Below, piece by piece: positions 8,912 to 16,360 of a stretch of 64,000 nucleotides of DNA; within the stretch, counting starts at the first letter, position 1, and every line of letters starts with the position of its first letter. The notes under the pieces were generated by a model, which was given only the letters and a program-made list of their open reading frames with translations, was not told the DNA's origin and searched no databases. The stretch comes from Planctomycetota bacterium (GTDB lineage Bacteria; Planctomycetota; Planctomycetia; Planctomycetales; Planctomycetaceae): the NCBI GenBank assembly GCA_027623235.1, contig JAQBVJ010000009.1:37253-101252 (forward strand). Reading direction: 5' to 3'. The position numbers and the translations under genes are program-made.

Positions 8912-9162
8912 AACGACGAAGCTGGCCCAATGGCACCAGAGTTGTGAATGTCACGATAAATTCACAGCCTCGGAGCGAAAGGCGACACTCGGCATTCACC
9001 TCCGGGGATCTCGCGTCCCGAAAACCGCATCGGTGATTTCCGAAAGCTCGAATTGTGGTAAGCTGACTCCGTGACCCACCCTTTGAGGACTTCCCGTTCT
9101 CAGCCTCAGCACTCCCCCGCGATCACCTCGATTTCGGCCCGCCGGACGTTCAGGATCCCACT
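8912..9162. other. Intergenic region with dispersed repeat copy
   Basis: The 251 bases between the enolase-superfamily gene and the cytochrome gene show no convincing reading frame. At 8952-8977 lies a 26-base sequence (begins cacgataaattcacagcc) that recurs at 35519-35544 with one mismatch. No clear terminator or promoter was recognised. Confidence 0.6.
8952..8977 (+). repeat. Dispersed 26-bp repeat, copy 1
   Basis: Sequence beginning cacgataaattcacagc and ending tcggagcg; identical at 25 of 26 positions to 35519-35544. It sits about 40 bases after a plus-strand stop codon. Likely one of the short intergenic repeats common in planctomycete genomes. Confidence 0.75.
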
Positions 9163-12100
9163 ATGAAAAAGCTGACTGTCCTTCTGATGCTTCTTGGAAT
9201 TTCGTCCGTTGCCGAGGCCGCCGACCCGAACCGAAAAGGGCTCGACTTTTTCGAGGCGAAGATTCGGCCGGTGCTCGTTGAGCACTGCTACGAGTGTCAC
9301 TCGGCCGGCGCTCTCGGCAAGAACAATCTGAAGGGCGGACTGTTTCTCGATTCGCGCGACGGCAGTCGCAAGGGCGGAGAAAGCGGCCCGGCTGTCGTGC
9401 CTGGCAAGCCGGACGAAAGTTTGCTGATCACAGCGCTGAAACACGACTCGTTCAAGATGCCGCCGAAAGGCAAGCTGCCGGACGAGCTGATTGCTCACTT
9501 CGTCAAGTGGGTCGAGATGGGAGCTCCGGATTCGCGGGACGGCGTCGCCGTGGTCACAACAGAAATCGACATTGAAGTCGGACGGAAGCACTGGTCGTTT
9601 CAGCCGCTGACTCAGCCGACTCTGCCTGCGGTCAAAGATGAGGCCTGGGGACGAAACCCGCTGGACCGTTTCGTACGGGCCAGGCAGGAAGCGGCCGGCG
9701 TCATTCCCAACGCGACGGCCTCTCAACGAACGTTGATCCGGCGAGCTTACTTCGATCTGATCGGCCTCCCCCCGAAACCGGAAGACGTTGAAAAGTTCGT
9801 CGCCGAATCCGCGACGGATCCGAACGGTGCGTATGACCGGCTCATCGATGAACTTCTCGCCAGCAAGCAATTTGGAGAACGCTGGGCCCGGCACTGGCTC
9901 GACGTGACCCGCTTTGCCGAGAGTCACGGTTACGCCTTCGACGGCGACCGGCCGAACGCCTGGCACTATCGCGATTTCGTGATCCGGGCTTTGAATTCGG
10001 ACATGCCTTACGATCGGTTTGTGAAGTTGCAGATTGCCGGCGACCTGCTCGCTGACGTCAATGCCCCATCGACGGCCGAAGCCCAAGAGGCAATCAACAC
10101 GCTGGCGGCGACAGGCTTTCTTGTGTCGGGTCCGTACACGACGCAGCAGACTCAGAAAGAACGCGAGCGAAGTCGCTACGAACAGCTCGACGATATTGTG
10201 AGCACGCTGGGCACCTCACTGCTCGGGCTGACTGTCGGGTGCAGCCGCTGCCACAGTCACAAGTTCGACCCGCTGCCTCAGTTCGATTACTACCGCCTGA
10301 CATCGTGCTTCGCCGACGTGGGGTTTTCGGACACGGGCGTCAATGTGAAACCGGAAGAATTCCGCAAAGCAAAAACCGAATACGACGCAGCCCTCGCGCC
10401 GCTCACCGCTGCTCAGACAAAGTACGAGCAGGAACAACTGCCCGCAAAGTTCGACACGTGGGTGGCCAGTCTTCAGAAAGTTGAACCGACCGCGGCACCG
10501 GGAGCTCTGAAACTTTCCGACTGGCAGCACGCCGGACCGTTCCCCGCCGAGAGTTTTGAGAAGGCGTTCGAACAGACATTCGATCCCGAGAAGTCTGTCG
10601 ACCTCGCCGCGACTTACGTGGACGGCAAAGTGAAGTGGACTCCGCAGCCCGGCTGGACGGACAGCACGATTCACAACACGCTGACCGGCGACAATTCGGC
10701 GAACTACCTCTTTCGGACGATCGAGTCTCCTGAAGACCAGGCTGTCGCGCTGTCGCTCGGCCGTGACGACGCGATCAAAGTCTGGGTCAATGGCAAGGAA
10801 GTTCTGTCGAAGCTGGTCGCGGGCGGAGTCGTGGCCGGGCAGGACACCGTTCAGGCGGCTCTCAAAAAGGGTCGCAACGAACTGCTCATGAAGATCGTGA
10901 ATGGAGGAGGTCCGTCGGGTTTCTACTTCGCGGCGTCGGCGACGAAGCCAGCCTCGATCGAAGGCATCGGCAACTGGCATCACGTCGGTCCGTTCGCCGC
11001 CGCGGATTTCAACGTGGCCTTCGATGAGGTCTTTCCGCCGGAACTTCAAACGGACCTCACCCAGACATTTCAGGATGGCAAACTGAAATGGGTCGAGCAG
11101 CCTGAGTGGAAAGACGGTGCGGAACACAACGATAAGCTGACCGGGACCAACTGCGCCAACTACCTTTTCCGCACGTTCGAGACTGACGCGCCGCGAGTTC
11201 TCGCGCTGTCGCTCGGCAGCGACGACGGGATCAAGCTGTGGGTCAACGGTCGGTCGGTCCTGGAGAAAAAGGTCGGACGAAACGTCGCGAAGGCCGGGCA
11301 GGAAAACGTGACGATTCAGCTCGCCGCAGGCCGAAACGATGTCCTCATGAAAATTGTCAACAGTGGCGGAGCGACCGGCTTCTATTTCGCGGCGAGCCCC
11401 GGGCAGCCACCGAAAGACGTCGCGGACATTCTCGCCCTCGCCGCCGACAAGCGGAATGACCCTCAGAAAAAGCGGCTGGTCGACTGGCACAAGGGCTTCG
11501 ATCTGGAGTGGTTGAGCCTCAACGAACAGGTCGTGCGTCAGCAGACTCAGGACCCGAAGCCGGACCTGACCAACGTGTTCGCCGCACGGGTCAACGGGAC
11601 GACGTATCAGTTCGGGGCGGACACGTACAAGGTTTACCAGCTTCGACGCGGCAACGTGGACAACAAAGAGTCCGAAGCGACACCTGGGTTTTTCCAGGTG
11701 CTCATGCGGACGGAAATCGATGAACAACGCTGGCTGGCAGATCCGTCGGCGAAGGAAAAAACGCGTCCCGGCCGGCTTGGCCTTTCCGACTGGCTGACCG
11801 ATGTTGATGACGGAGCGGGCCATCTTCTGGCAAGAGTCATCGTGAACCGGCTCTGGCATCACCACTTCGGACGCGGCATTGTCGCGACTCCCAGCGACTT
11901 CGGCACCCGCGGTGAAAAGCCGTCTCACCCGGAGATGCTCGACTGGCTGGCGGCTGAGCTGATTCGCGGTGGCTGGAAGCTGAAGCCGATCCACCGGCTG
12001 ATCATGACCAGCGCGGTCTACATGCAGGCCGGTGAAGTCACGCCGACCGGCAAACAGCACGACCCGGAAAACCTTCTGCTGTGGCGGCGCAATTCGCGGC

Positions 12101-12597
12101 GGCTGGAGGCGGAAGTCATTCGCGACGCGCTGCTCGCCGTCAGTGGCACTCTCGATCTGACACAGTTCGGCCAGGGCACACTCGACGAGCGCAGCAATCG
12201 CCGCAGCGTCTACTTCACGGTGAAACGCAGCCGGCTGATTCCGATCCTGCAGCTGTTTGACGCTCCGGATGCGATGCAGGGAATCGCCTCGCGCGAGGAA
12301 AGCACGGTCGCGCCGCAGGCGCTGGCTTTGTTGAACTCTCCGATTATTCGAGACCTCGCCGCGAAGTTTGCGACGAAGGTGCGGCCGAACGCGGAAACGA
12401 CAATCGACGAGGCCATCGACAGGACGTACGAACTGGCACTGTCACGGTCTGCAACTGACACAGAGCGGAACGTGATGACGGCGTTTGTTCTGAACCAGAA
12501 GAAATCGCGCGGCGACGATGCGAATGCAGAGAACCTGGCCGTGCGCGACTTCTGCCACCTCGTGTTGTGTATGAACGAATTTGTGTATGTCGACTGA
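9163..12597 (+). CDS. DUF1549/DUF1553 planctomycete cytochrome c protein with two inserted sandwich domains
   Basis: A 1144-residue secreted protein: signal peptide 1-20, PSCyt1 heme domain with CYECH (42-46), DUF1549 with TLIRRAYFDLIGLPP and ERWARHWLDVTRFAES plus a second heme motif CSRCH (360-364), and C-terminal DUF1553 (about 850-1130) with RVIVNRLWHHHFG and RLIMTSAVYMQ. Between the two DUFs lie two tandem copies, about 449-598 and 602-747, of a roughly 150-residue beta-rich domain (each starting W-HxGPF, with SANYLFRT/CANYLFRT, a VWVNGK/LWVNGR strand and ending FYFAAS), like the jelly-roll domains of secreted carbohydrate-active proteins. Function of the family is unknown. It is followed 106 bases later by a DUF1501 gene, its usual partner. 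Confidence 0.92.
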   Translation: MKKLTVLLMLLGISSVAEAADPNRKGLDFFEAKIRPVLVEHCYECHSAGALGKNNLKGGLFLDSRDGSRKGGESGPAVVPGKPDESLLITALKHDSFKMPPKGKLPDELIAHFVKWVEMGAPDSRDGVAVVTTEIDIEVGRKHWSFQPLTQPTLPAVKDEAWGRNPLDRFVRARQEAAGVIPNATASQRTLIRRAYFDLIGLPPKPEDVEKFVAESATDPNGAYDRLIDELLASKQFGERWARHWLDVTRFAESHGYAFDGDRPNAWHYRDFVIRALNSDMPYDRFVKLQIAGDLLADVNAPSTAEAQEAINTLAATGFLVSGPYTTQQTQKERERSRYEQLDDIVSTLGTSLLGLTVGCSRCHSHKFDPLPQFDYYRLTSCFADVGFSDTGVNVKPEEFRKAKTEYDAALAPLTAAQTKYEQEQLPAKFDTWVASLQKVEPTAAPGALKLSDWQHAGPFPAESFEKAFEQTFDPEKSVDLAATYVDGKVKWTPQPGWTDSTIHNTLTGDNSANYLFRTIESPEDQAVALSLGRDDAIKVWVNGKEVLSKLVAGGVVAGQDTVQAALKKGRNELLMKIVNGGGPSGFYFAASATKPASIEGIGNWHHVGPFAAADFNVAFDEVFPPELQTDLTQTFQDGKLKWVEQPEWKDGAEHNDKLTGTNCANYLFRTFETDAPRVLALSLGSDDGIKLWVNGRSVLEKKVGRNVAKAGQENVTIQLAAGRNDVLMKIVNSGGATGFYFAASPGQPPKDVADILALAADKRNDPQKKRLVDWHKGFDLEWLSLNEQVVRQQTQDPKPDLTNVFAARVNGTTYQFGADTYKVYQLRRGNVDNKESEATPGFFQVLMRTEIDEQRWLADPSAKEKTRPGRLGLSDWLTDVDDGAGHLLARVIVNRLWHHHFGRGIVATPSDFGTRGEKPSHPEMLDWLAAELIRGGWKLKPIHRLIMTSAVYMQAGEVTPTGKQHDPENLLLWRRNSRRLEAEVIRDALLAVSGTLDLTQFGQGTLDERSNRRSVYFTVKRSRLIPILQLFDAPDAMQGIASREESTVAPQALALLNSPIIRDLAAKFATKVRPNAETTIDEAIDRTYELALSRSATDTERNVMTAFVLNQKKSRGDDANAENLAVRDFCHLVLCMNEFVYVD

Positions 12598-12602
12598 ACC
12601 GG

Positions 12603-12619
12603 ATGCCTCAAAGAGGCAT
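12603..12619 (+). other. Perfect small stem-loop after stop codon
   Basis: atgcctc (12603-12609), loop aaa, gaggcat (12613-12619) immediately follows the cytochrome gene stop. It has no U-tract, so it is more likely an mRNA 3'-end or processing hairpin inside the two-gene operon than a full terminator. Confidence 0.5.
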
Positions 12620-12703
12620 TTAGCGGAACGGCGTAAGTCGTCCGGTCGAACGTCGGTCGGCGCAGCGTGTTATCGGGACTCACCTCAAATCAGCAGGAAA
12701 ACC

Positions 12704-14149
12704 ATGAATCATCACTCGTGCAGCCGCTCGGCCAGTCGGCGTGATTTTCTTCAACGAGCCGGGCTCGGTTTCGGATCGGTCGCTCTCACCGGGCTTCTTC
12801 ATCAGGAAGGAATCGTGGCAGCACCGGTCTCGAACAATCCTCTCGCCGAAAAGCCTTCCCGGTTCGCTCCCAAAGCCAAGGCCATCATCTGGCTCTTTCA
12901 AACTGGAAGCCCCTCGCAGGTCGACACGTTCGATTACAAGCCCGAATTGCAGAAGCGCGACGGGACGCAGCTGGCCGGAGCTGATCCGAAGACCGGTTTT
13001 TTCACAACGAGCGGCAAGTGTCTGAAGTCGCCGTTCAAGTGGGCTCAGCACGGTGAGTCCGGAGCGTGGACCAGTGAAATCTTCCCGAACATTTCGAAGC
13101 ACGTAGACGACATCGCGTTCGTTTATTCGTGCTACTCCCAGTCGAACAACCACACGCCGGCGATGCTGGAACTGAATTCGGGAATGATCCGCCAGGGTTT
13201 TCCGAGCATGGGGTCGTGGCTCACCTACGGACTGGGCAGCGAGAACTCGAACCTGCCGGCTTACGTCGTGATGCACGGGACGAAGCCGCGTGGAGCAGAC
13301 CCGATCTGGTCATCGGGATTTCTGCCGTCGGTTTACCAGGCGACGGCGATTGACCCGCGTGGAACAGCGCCAATCAGCAATCTGCAGCGGCCTGGCGAAT
13401 TGAACGGAGACCAGCAGCGATCGCTGCTCGACGTGCTCAACACGGCCAATTCGAAACATGCCGAGAAGCGTCCGTTCGACCGCGATCTCAACGCCCGGCT
13501 TGAATCGTTCGAACTGGCTTACCGGATGCAGACATCGGCTCCGGAAGCCTTCGACCTCGCGCAGGAACCGGACCATGTTCAGAAGGCGTACGGTCTGGAT
13601 CGGAATGAGTCGAAGGATTACGGCCGGCAGTGTCTGATTGCCCGCCGGTTGATCGAACGTGGCGTGCGCTACATTCAGGTCTTCGCCTCGTGTCCGAACA
13701 CTCCGGGCGGCGCGGTCAGTGACGTTCCGTGGGACGGGCACAGCGATATCAACGGCAACCACCGGGCCTGCGCCGGGACGGTCGATCAACCGACAGCCGC
13801 CCTGTTAAGCGACCTCAAACAGCGAGGTCTGCTGGAAGACACGATCGTGATTTACGGTGGCGAGTTCGGCCGCACGTCGGACTCCCAGGGAGAAGGCGGG
13901 CGCGATCACAACCCGAACGCGTTTACCACGTGGTTCGCCGGCGGTGGCTTCAAAGGCGGAACTCAGTACGGAGCGTCCGACGAATTTGGATACAAGTCCG
14001 TCGAGAATCGCGTGAACGCTCACGACATTCACGCGACGGTTCTTCATCAAATGGGCATCGACCACACGGGACTCACCTACCGGTTTAACGGTCGCGATTT
14101 CCGGTTGACCGATGTTGAGGGCGAAATCCTCCACGACATTCTGGCGTAG
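12704..14149 (+). CDS. DUF1501 protein (alkaline-phosphatase/sulfatase-like fold), Tat-exported
   Basis: A 481-residue protein starting with a twin-arginine signal (SRRDFLQRAGLGFGSVALTG), then the DUF1501 signature TGSPSQVDTFDYKP near residue 70 and GGEFGRTSDSQGEGGRDHNPNAF in the C-terminal half. DUF1501 is placed in the alkaline phosphatase superfamily clan, but its activity is unproven. It follows the DUF1549/DUF1553 gene, the most frequent partner in planctomycetes, suggesting that both act on the same substrate outside the cytoplasm. ATG 12704 is preferred over upstream in-frame starts because it begins the Tat signal and is preceded by CAGGAAAA. Confidence 0.92.
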   Translation: MNHHSCSRSASRRDFLQRAGLGFGSVALTGLLHQEGIVAAPVSNNPLAEKPSRFAPKAKAIIWLFQTGSPSQVDTFDYKPELQKRDGTQLAGADPKTGFFTTSGKCLKSPFKWAQHGESGAWTSEIFPNISKHVDDIAFVYSCYSQSNNHTPAMLELNSGMIRQGFPSMGSWLTYGLGSENSNLPAYVVMHGTKPRGADPIWSSGFLPSVYQATAIDPRGTAPISNLQRPGELNGDQQRSLLDVLNTANSKHAEKRPFDRDLNARLESFELAYRMQTSAPEAFDLAQEPDHVQKAYGLDRNESKDYGRQCLIARRLIERGVRYIQVFASCPNTPGGAVSDVPWDGHSDINGNHRACAGTVDQPTAALLSDLKQRGLLEDTIVIYGGEFGRTSDSQGEGGRDHNPNAFTTWFAGGGFKGGTQYGASDEFGYKSVENRVNAHDIHATVLHQMGIDHTGLTYRFNGRDFRLTDVEGEILHDILA

Positions 14150-14336
14150 CCACTTCGCACTCCCGGATTCCACTCACTCGCCGCTGGCGATTCGGAACGG
14201 GGCGTCGTCGTCGGACGCCGGGGATCGTCAGCCGGAAATCGACCAGAAGGTGGTCCGAATAGAGCTTGCGGAACTCGTTGTGGTTGTAAGGCTGCCCGGG
14301 GTACGGCTCGGTGGATGGCCGAAGTATCAGCATCAT
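14150..14336 (-). pseudogene. Possible C-terminal remnant of an endonuclease/exonuclease/phosphatase-family gene
   Basis: On the minus strand, 14240-14300 encodes QPYNHNEFRKLYSDHLLVDF followed by RLTIP, which resembles the end of EEP-family proteins (…SDHxPVxFxL…). Directly after it the frame breaks: a one-base shift gives SDDDAPFRIASGE and a stop, a natural-looking acidic tail, whereas the original frame becomes Arg-rich. No N-terminal part or start codon is found upstream, where an unrelated receiver gene ends at 14388. The call rests on one motif and a frameshift, so it is tentative. Confidence 0.4.
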
Positions 14337-14387
14337 CCTGATCCCGGCCCGGAAATCGGGGACAGGCTTCGCTCAGGCGAAGAATAC

Positions 14388-14765
14388 CTACACCGGGACG
14401 CTTGGAACGAACCGCAGGACGTCCTCTGCGGAAAACGGTTTTCGCAGCACGTCATCCGCTTTGACGAATTCCGAGAAGCTACTCAGATCGTCGCAATCGA
14501 GTCCGGTCATCAGGACCACGATCGGCGAAGGTGCGACCAGTTTCAGCTTGGCACAAACCAGCCAGCCGTACTGCAGCGGGATTCCGACATCGAGAAAGAC
14601 GACTTCCGCCTGGAAGTCGATCGCCTCAATGAGTGCTTGCTCTCCGTCGGCTGCCGCTCGAACCTCGCATCCAGCAGATTTGAGCACACGAATAATGAAC
14701 TGACGGGGATCAGGTTCATCGTCGACGACTAAAACACGAAGTTTCTGCGTTGGATCGGTGGACAT
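14388..14765 (-). CDS. Stand-alone response-regulator receiver domain
   Basis: A 125-residue single CheY-like receiver domain with no output domain. The acidic pocket is DD at 15-16, the phospho-acceptor is Asp59 in FLDVGIPL, the switch Thr is Thr87 in LMTG and the conserved Lys is Lys109 in RKPF, so it should be phosphorylatable. There is no kinase gene beside it, so its partner lies elsewhere; the hybrid kinase at the window end is about 46 kb away. Start ATG 14765 is selected because the receiver fold begins 10 residues later; an earlier in-frame start would only add an unrelated tail. Stand-alone receivers usually act by protein contacts or as phosphorelay intermediates. Confidence 0.9.
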   Translation of the reverse strand: MSTDPTQKLRVLVVDDEPDPRQFIIRVLKSAGCEVRAAADGEQALIEAIDFQAEVVFLDVGIPLQYGWLVCAKLKLVAPSPIVVLMTGLDCDDLSSFSEFVKADDVLRKPFSAEDVLRFVPSVPV

Positions 14766-14893
14766 CGAAGGACTCTTGAGGCAAGCGAATGAGGTGGGAA
14801 AAGGACGCAAGGTCCGGTGGGCAGGGCGACATTAAATCGCTTATGCAACTTCCTTGGAAGAGAGACTGTTCGGTGGAATCGTAGAGAAGATTG

Positions 14894-15147
14894 CTAAACG
14901 GTGATCTGCCGTCCTTTTCGGTAGCGCCAAGTGCCAATTACGAACAAACTTACTCCGCCTGCGAATAGCGGGAACCCGACGGTGGAAGGAATCAGAGATT
15001 TTTCGATCTGTTTTGCGAGATTGGCGGACGATGCTGCCACGGCCTGAGATTCATCGAATGACATGAGCATGCCGCCAGGCGTGAACAGAATTTACACGAA
15101 CCCATCACAATGAAAGTGGCACCACCGAGTTGCAGTCTTCTCTTCAT
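14894..15147 (-). pseudogene. Frameshifted small two-helix membrane protein
   Basis: ATG 15147, preceded by AGGAG, opens MKRRLQLGGATFIVMGS, a short basic N-terminus plus hydrophobic stretch. In that frame the sequence soon becomes Cys/His/Arg-rich and stops. In the frame one base back, from about 15090, it continues as LFTPGGMLMSFDESQ..., then LIPSTVGFPLFAGGV, SLFVIGTWRYRKGRQ and a stop at 14894-14896: a helix, a short loop, a second helix and a basic tail. Joined, this makes a plausible protein of about 84 residues with two membrane segments. A one-base deletion or a sequencing error near 15087-15095 is the simplest reading. Function unknown; no homology was recognised. Confidence 0.5.
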
Positions 15148-15291
15148 GCTCTGCTCCTGTTACCGGCCAGAAACGAAGCGCGGGCGGCGGGCATTGCCGG
15201 AGTCGGCCGATTTGCTTCATCACAGATTGGCCTTCGATCTCAAACGCCCATTGGTGCTGGAACGACTTTTCGACGGTTTTGATCTTCTCCT

Positions 15292-15870
15292 TCAGTCGAT
15301 TACCTTGCCGGCGATGTGAGCCAGTCCACTTCCAAGCCCCTCGACGCTGGCTTGCTTCCGCTCGTCTTTGAGACGCCCGGTTTCATCGAATGCTTCATAC
15401 GCATTCGGGATCGCCACCTGATCCGGCAGCACGATGACACCGATGCTGCTGAGAATCGAGCGAACGTGGACGAGCCCTCGCAGCCCACCGAGTGCTCCCG
15501 GTGACGCCGCCATGATTGCGGCGACTTTGCCCTGATAGGCTGCCAGCCGAGGCTCCCCTTCCACCGGGCGGGGAACCCAATCAATTGTGTTTTTGAGCAA
15601 CGGCGAGATCGAACTGTTGTACTCGGGCGACGAGATCAGCAGACCGTCATGTTCAAGAAACAGTTGCTTGAGTTTGGAGGCGATCTCCGGCGTCCCCTCG
15701 TCCCGTTCGAGGTCTTCGTCGAACAAAGGAAGCGGATAATCCTTCAAATTGAAAATCGTAACGTCAGCACCAGCAGATCGGGCTCCTTCCGCCGCAACCT
15801 GCACCAGCTTGTGATTGAACGAGTCTTTCCGGGCACTCCCGGCGAAGGCGAGGATCTTTGGCGTGGTCAT
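15292..15870 (-). CDS. NADPH-dependent FMN reductase family protein
   Basis: A 192-residue flavodoxin-like protein of the NADPH-dependent FMN reductase (SsuE/ArsH/chromate-reductase-like) family. The FMN phosphate loop is AGSARKDSFN (residues 10-19) and the family's flavin-binding segment is SSPEYNSSISPLLKNTIDW, followed by GKVAAIMAASPGALGGLR. These enzymes transfer electrons from NAD(P)H to free or bound FMN or to quinones and metals. ATG at 15870 is the natural start. It stands alone on the minus strand with nothing clearly functionally linked next to it. Confidence 0.93.
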   Translation of the reverse strand: MTTPKILAFAGSARKDSFNHKLVQVAAEGARSAGADVTIFNLKDYPLPLFDEDLERDEGTPEIASKLKQLFLEHDGLLISSPEYNSSISPLLKNTIDWVPRPVEGEPRLAAYQGKVAAIMAASPGALGGLRGLVHVRSILSSIGVIVLPDQVAIPNAYEAFDETGRLKDERKQASVEGLGSGLAHIAGKVID

Positions 15871-16360
15871 GGATTCCTTCAGTTTGCATTTGTTTTCACC
15901 TGGAATACCGGTCCTGGCTCGCTCTCAATCCACTTTGACTGGCCGTCCTGATCCGAATTCGCCTTCGTTGATGTGAAAATTGTTTTGTTTTCGCGAGCCT
16001 GCCCCTGTCGCCCGTTGTCCGTTTTCTGTAGCTTGGCACCATTGTTGAGCCTTCGAAGTCGACACAACTTCGAAAAGATTCGGCCTCGTTGGCCGACACA
16101 GAACGTCGCGAGCCCTTTCCAAATGGGAATCCCCGCGGCAGTTTCTCCCCTGAGTCAGGCTCTCGGGCGACAGGTCTTCCGAACGTTCTCGCCGGTCCAC
16201 GACCGCGGATTGAGAACACGTCAGGTTAACGAAGCAGCGTCGCTCTCTGTGTTTTCAGGAAAGTGATGCGCACGTTCATTCGCGATTTCTCCGTTTGACG
16301 GACGCGTACGCGCCGGGTTTGTTGATCAAATCGGGCGGCAACTTTTGATTGGAAGAATTA
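15871..16360. other. Non-coding region upstream of the DEAD-box helicase
   Basis: 490 bases without a convincing gene, between the divergent FMN reductase and helicase genes. Short open frames here give Arg/Ser/Pro-rich products that look like noise. A self-complementary cgcgtacgcg lies at 16303-16312. Cold-shock helicase genes often have long 5' leaders, so part of this may be an untranslated leader, but no defined riboregulator was recognised. Confidence 0.55.

Noticed and set aside
10216..12060. 614-residue open frame on the minus strand opposite the DUF1549/DUF1553 gene
   Set aside because: It is the mirror of a clear coding sequence with heme and DUF motifs on the plus strand; its product is Arg/Val/Glu-rich with no domain pattern.
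15148..15291. Open frame in the gap after the FMN reductase (LKEKIKTVEKSFQHQWAFEIEG)
   Set aside because: It looks somewhat protein-like but lacks a start codon and a homologue I recognise; it may be another remnant in the 14150-15291 stretch.
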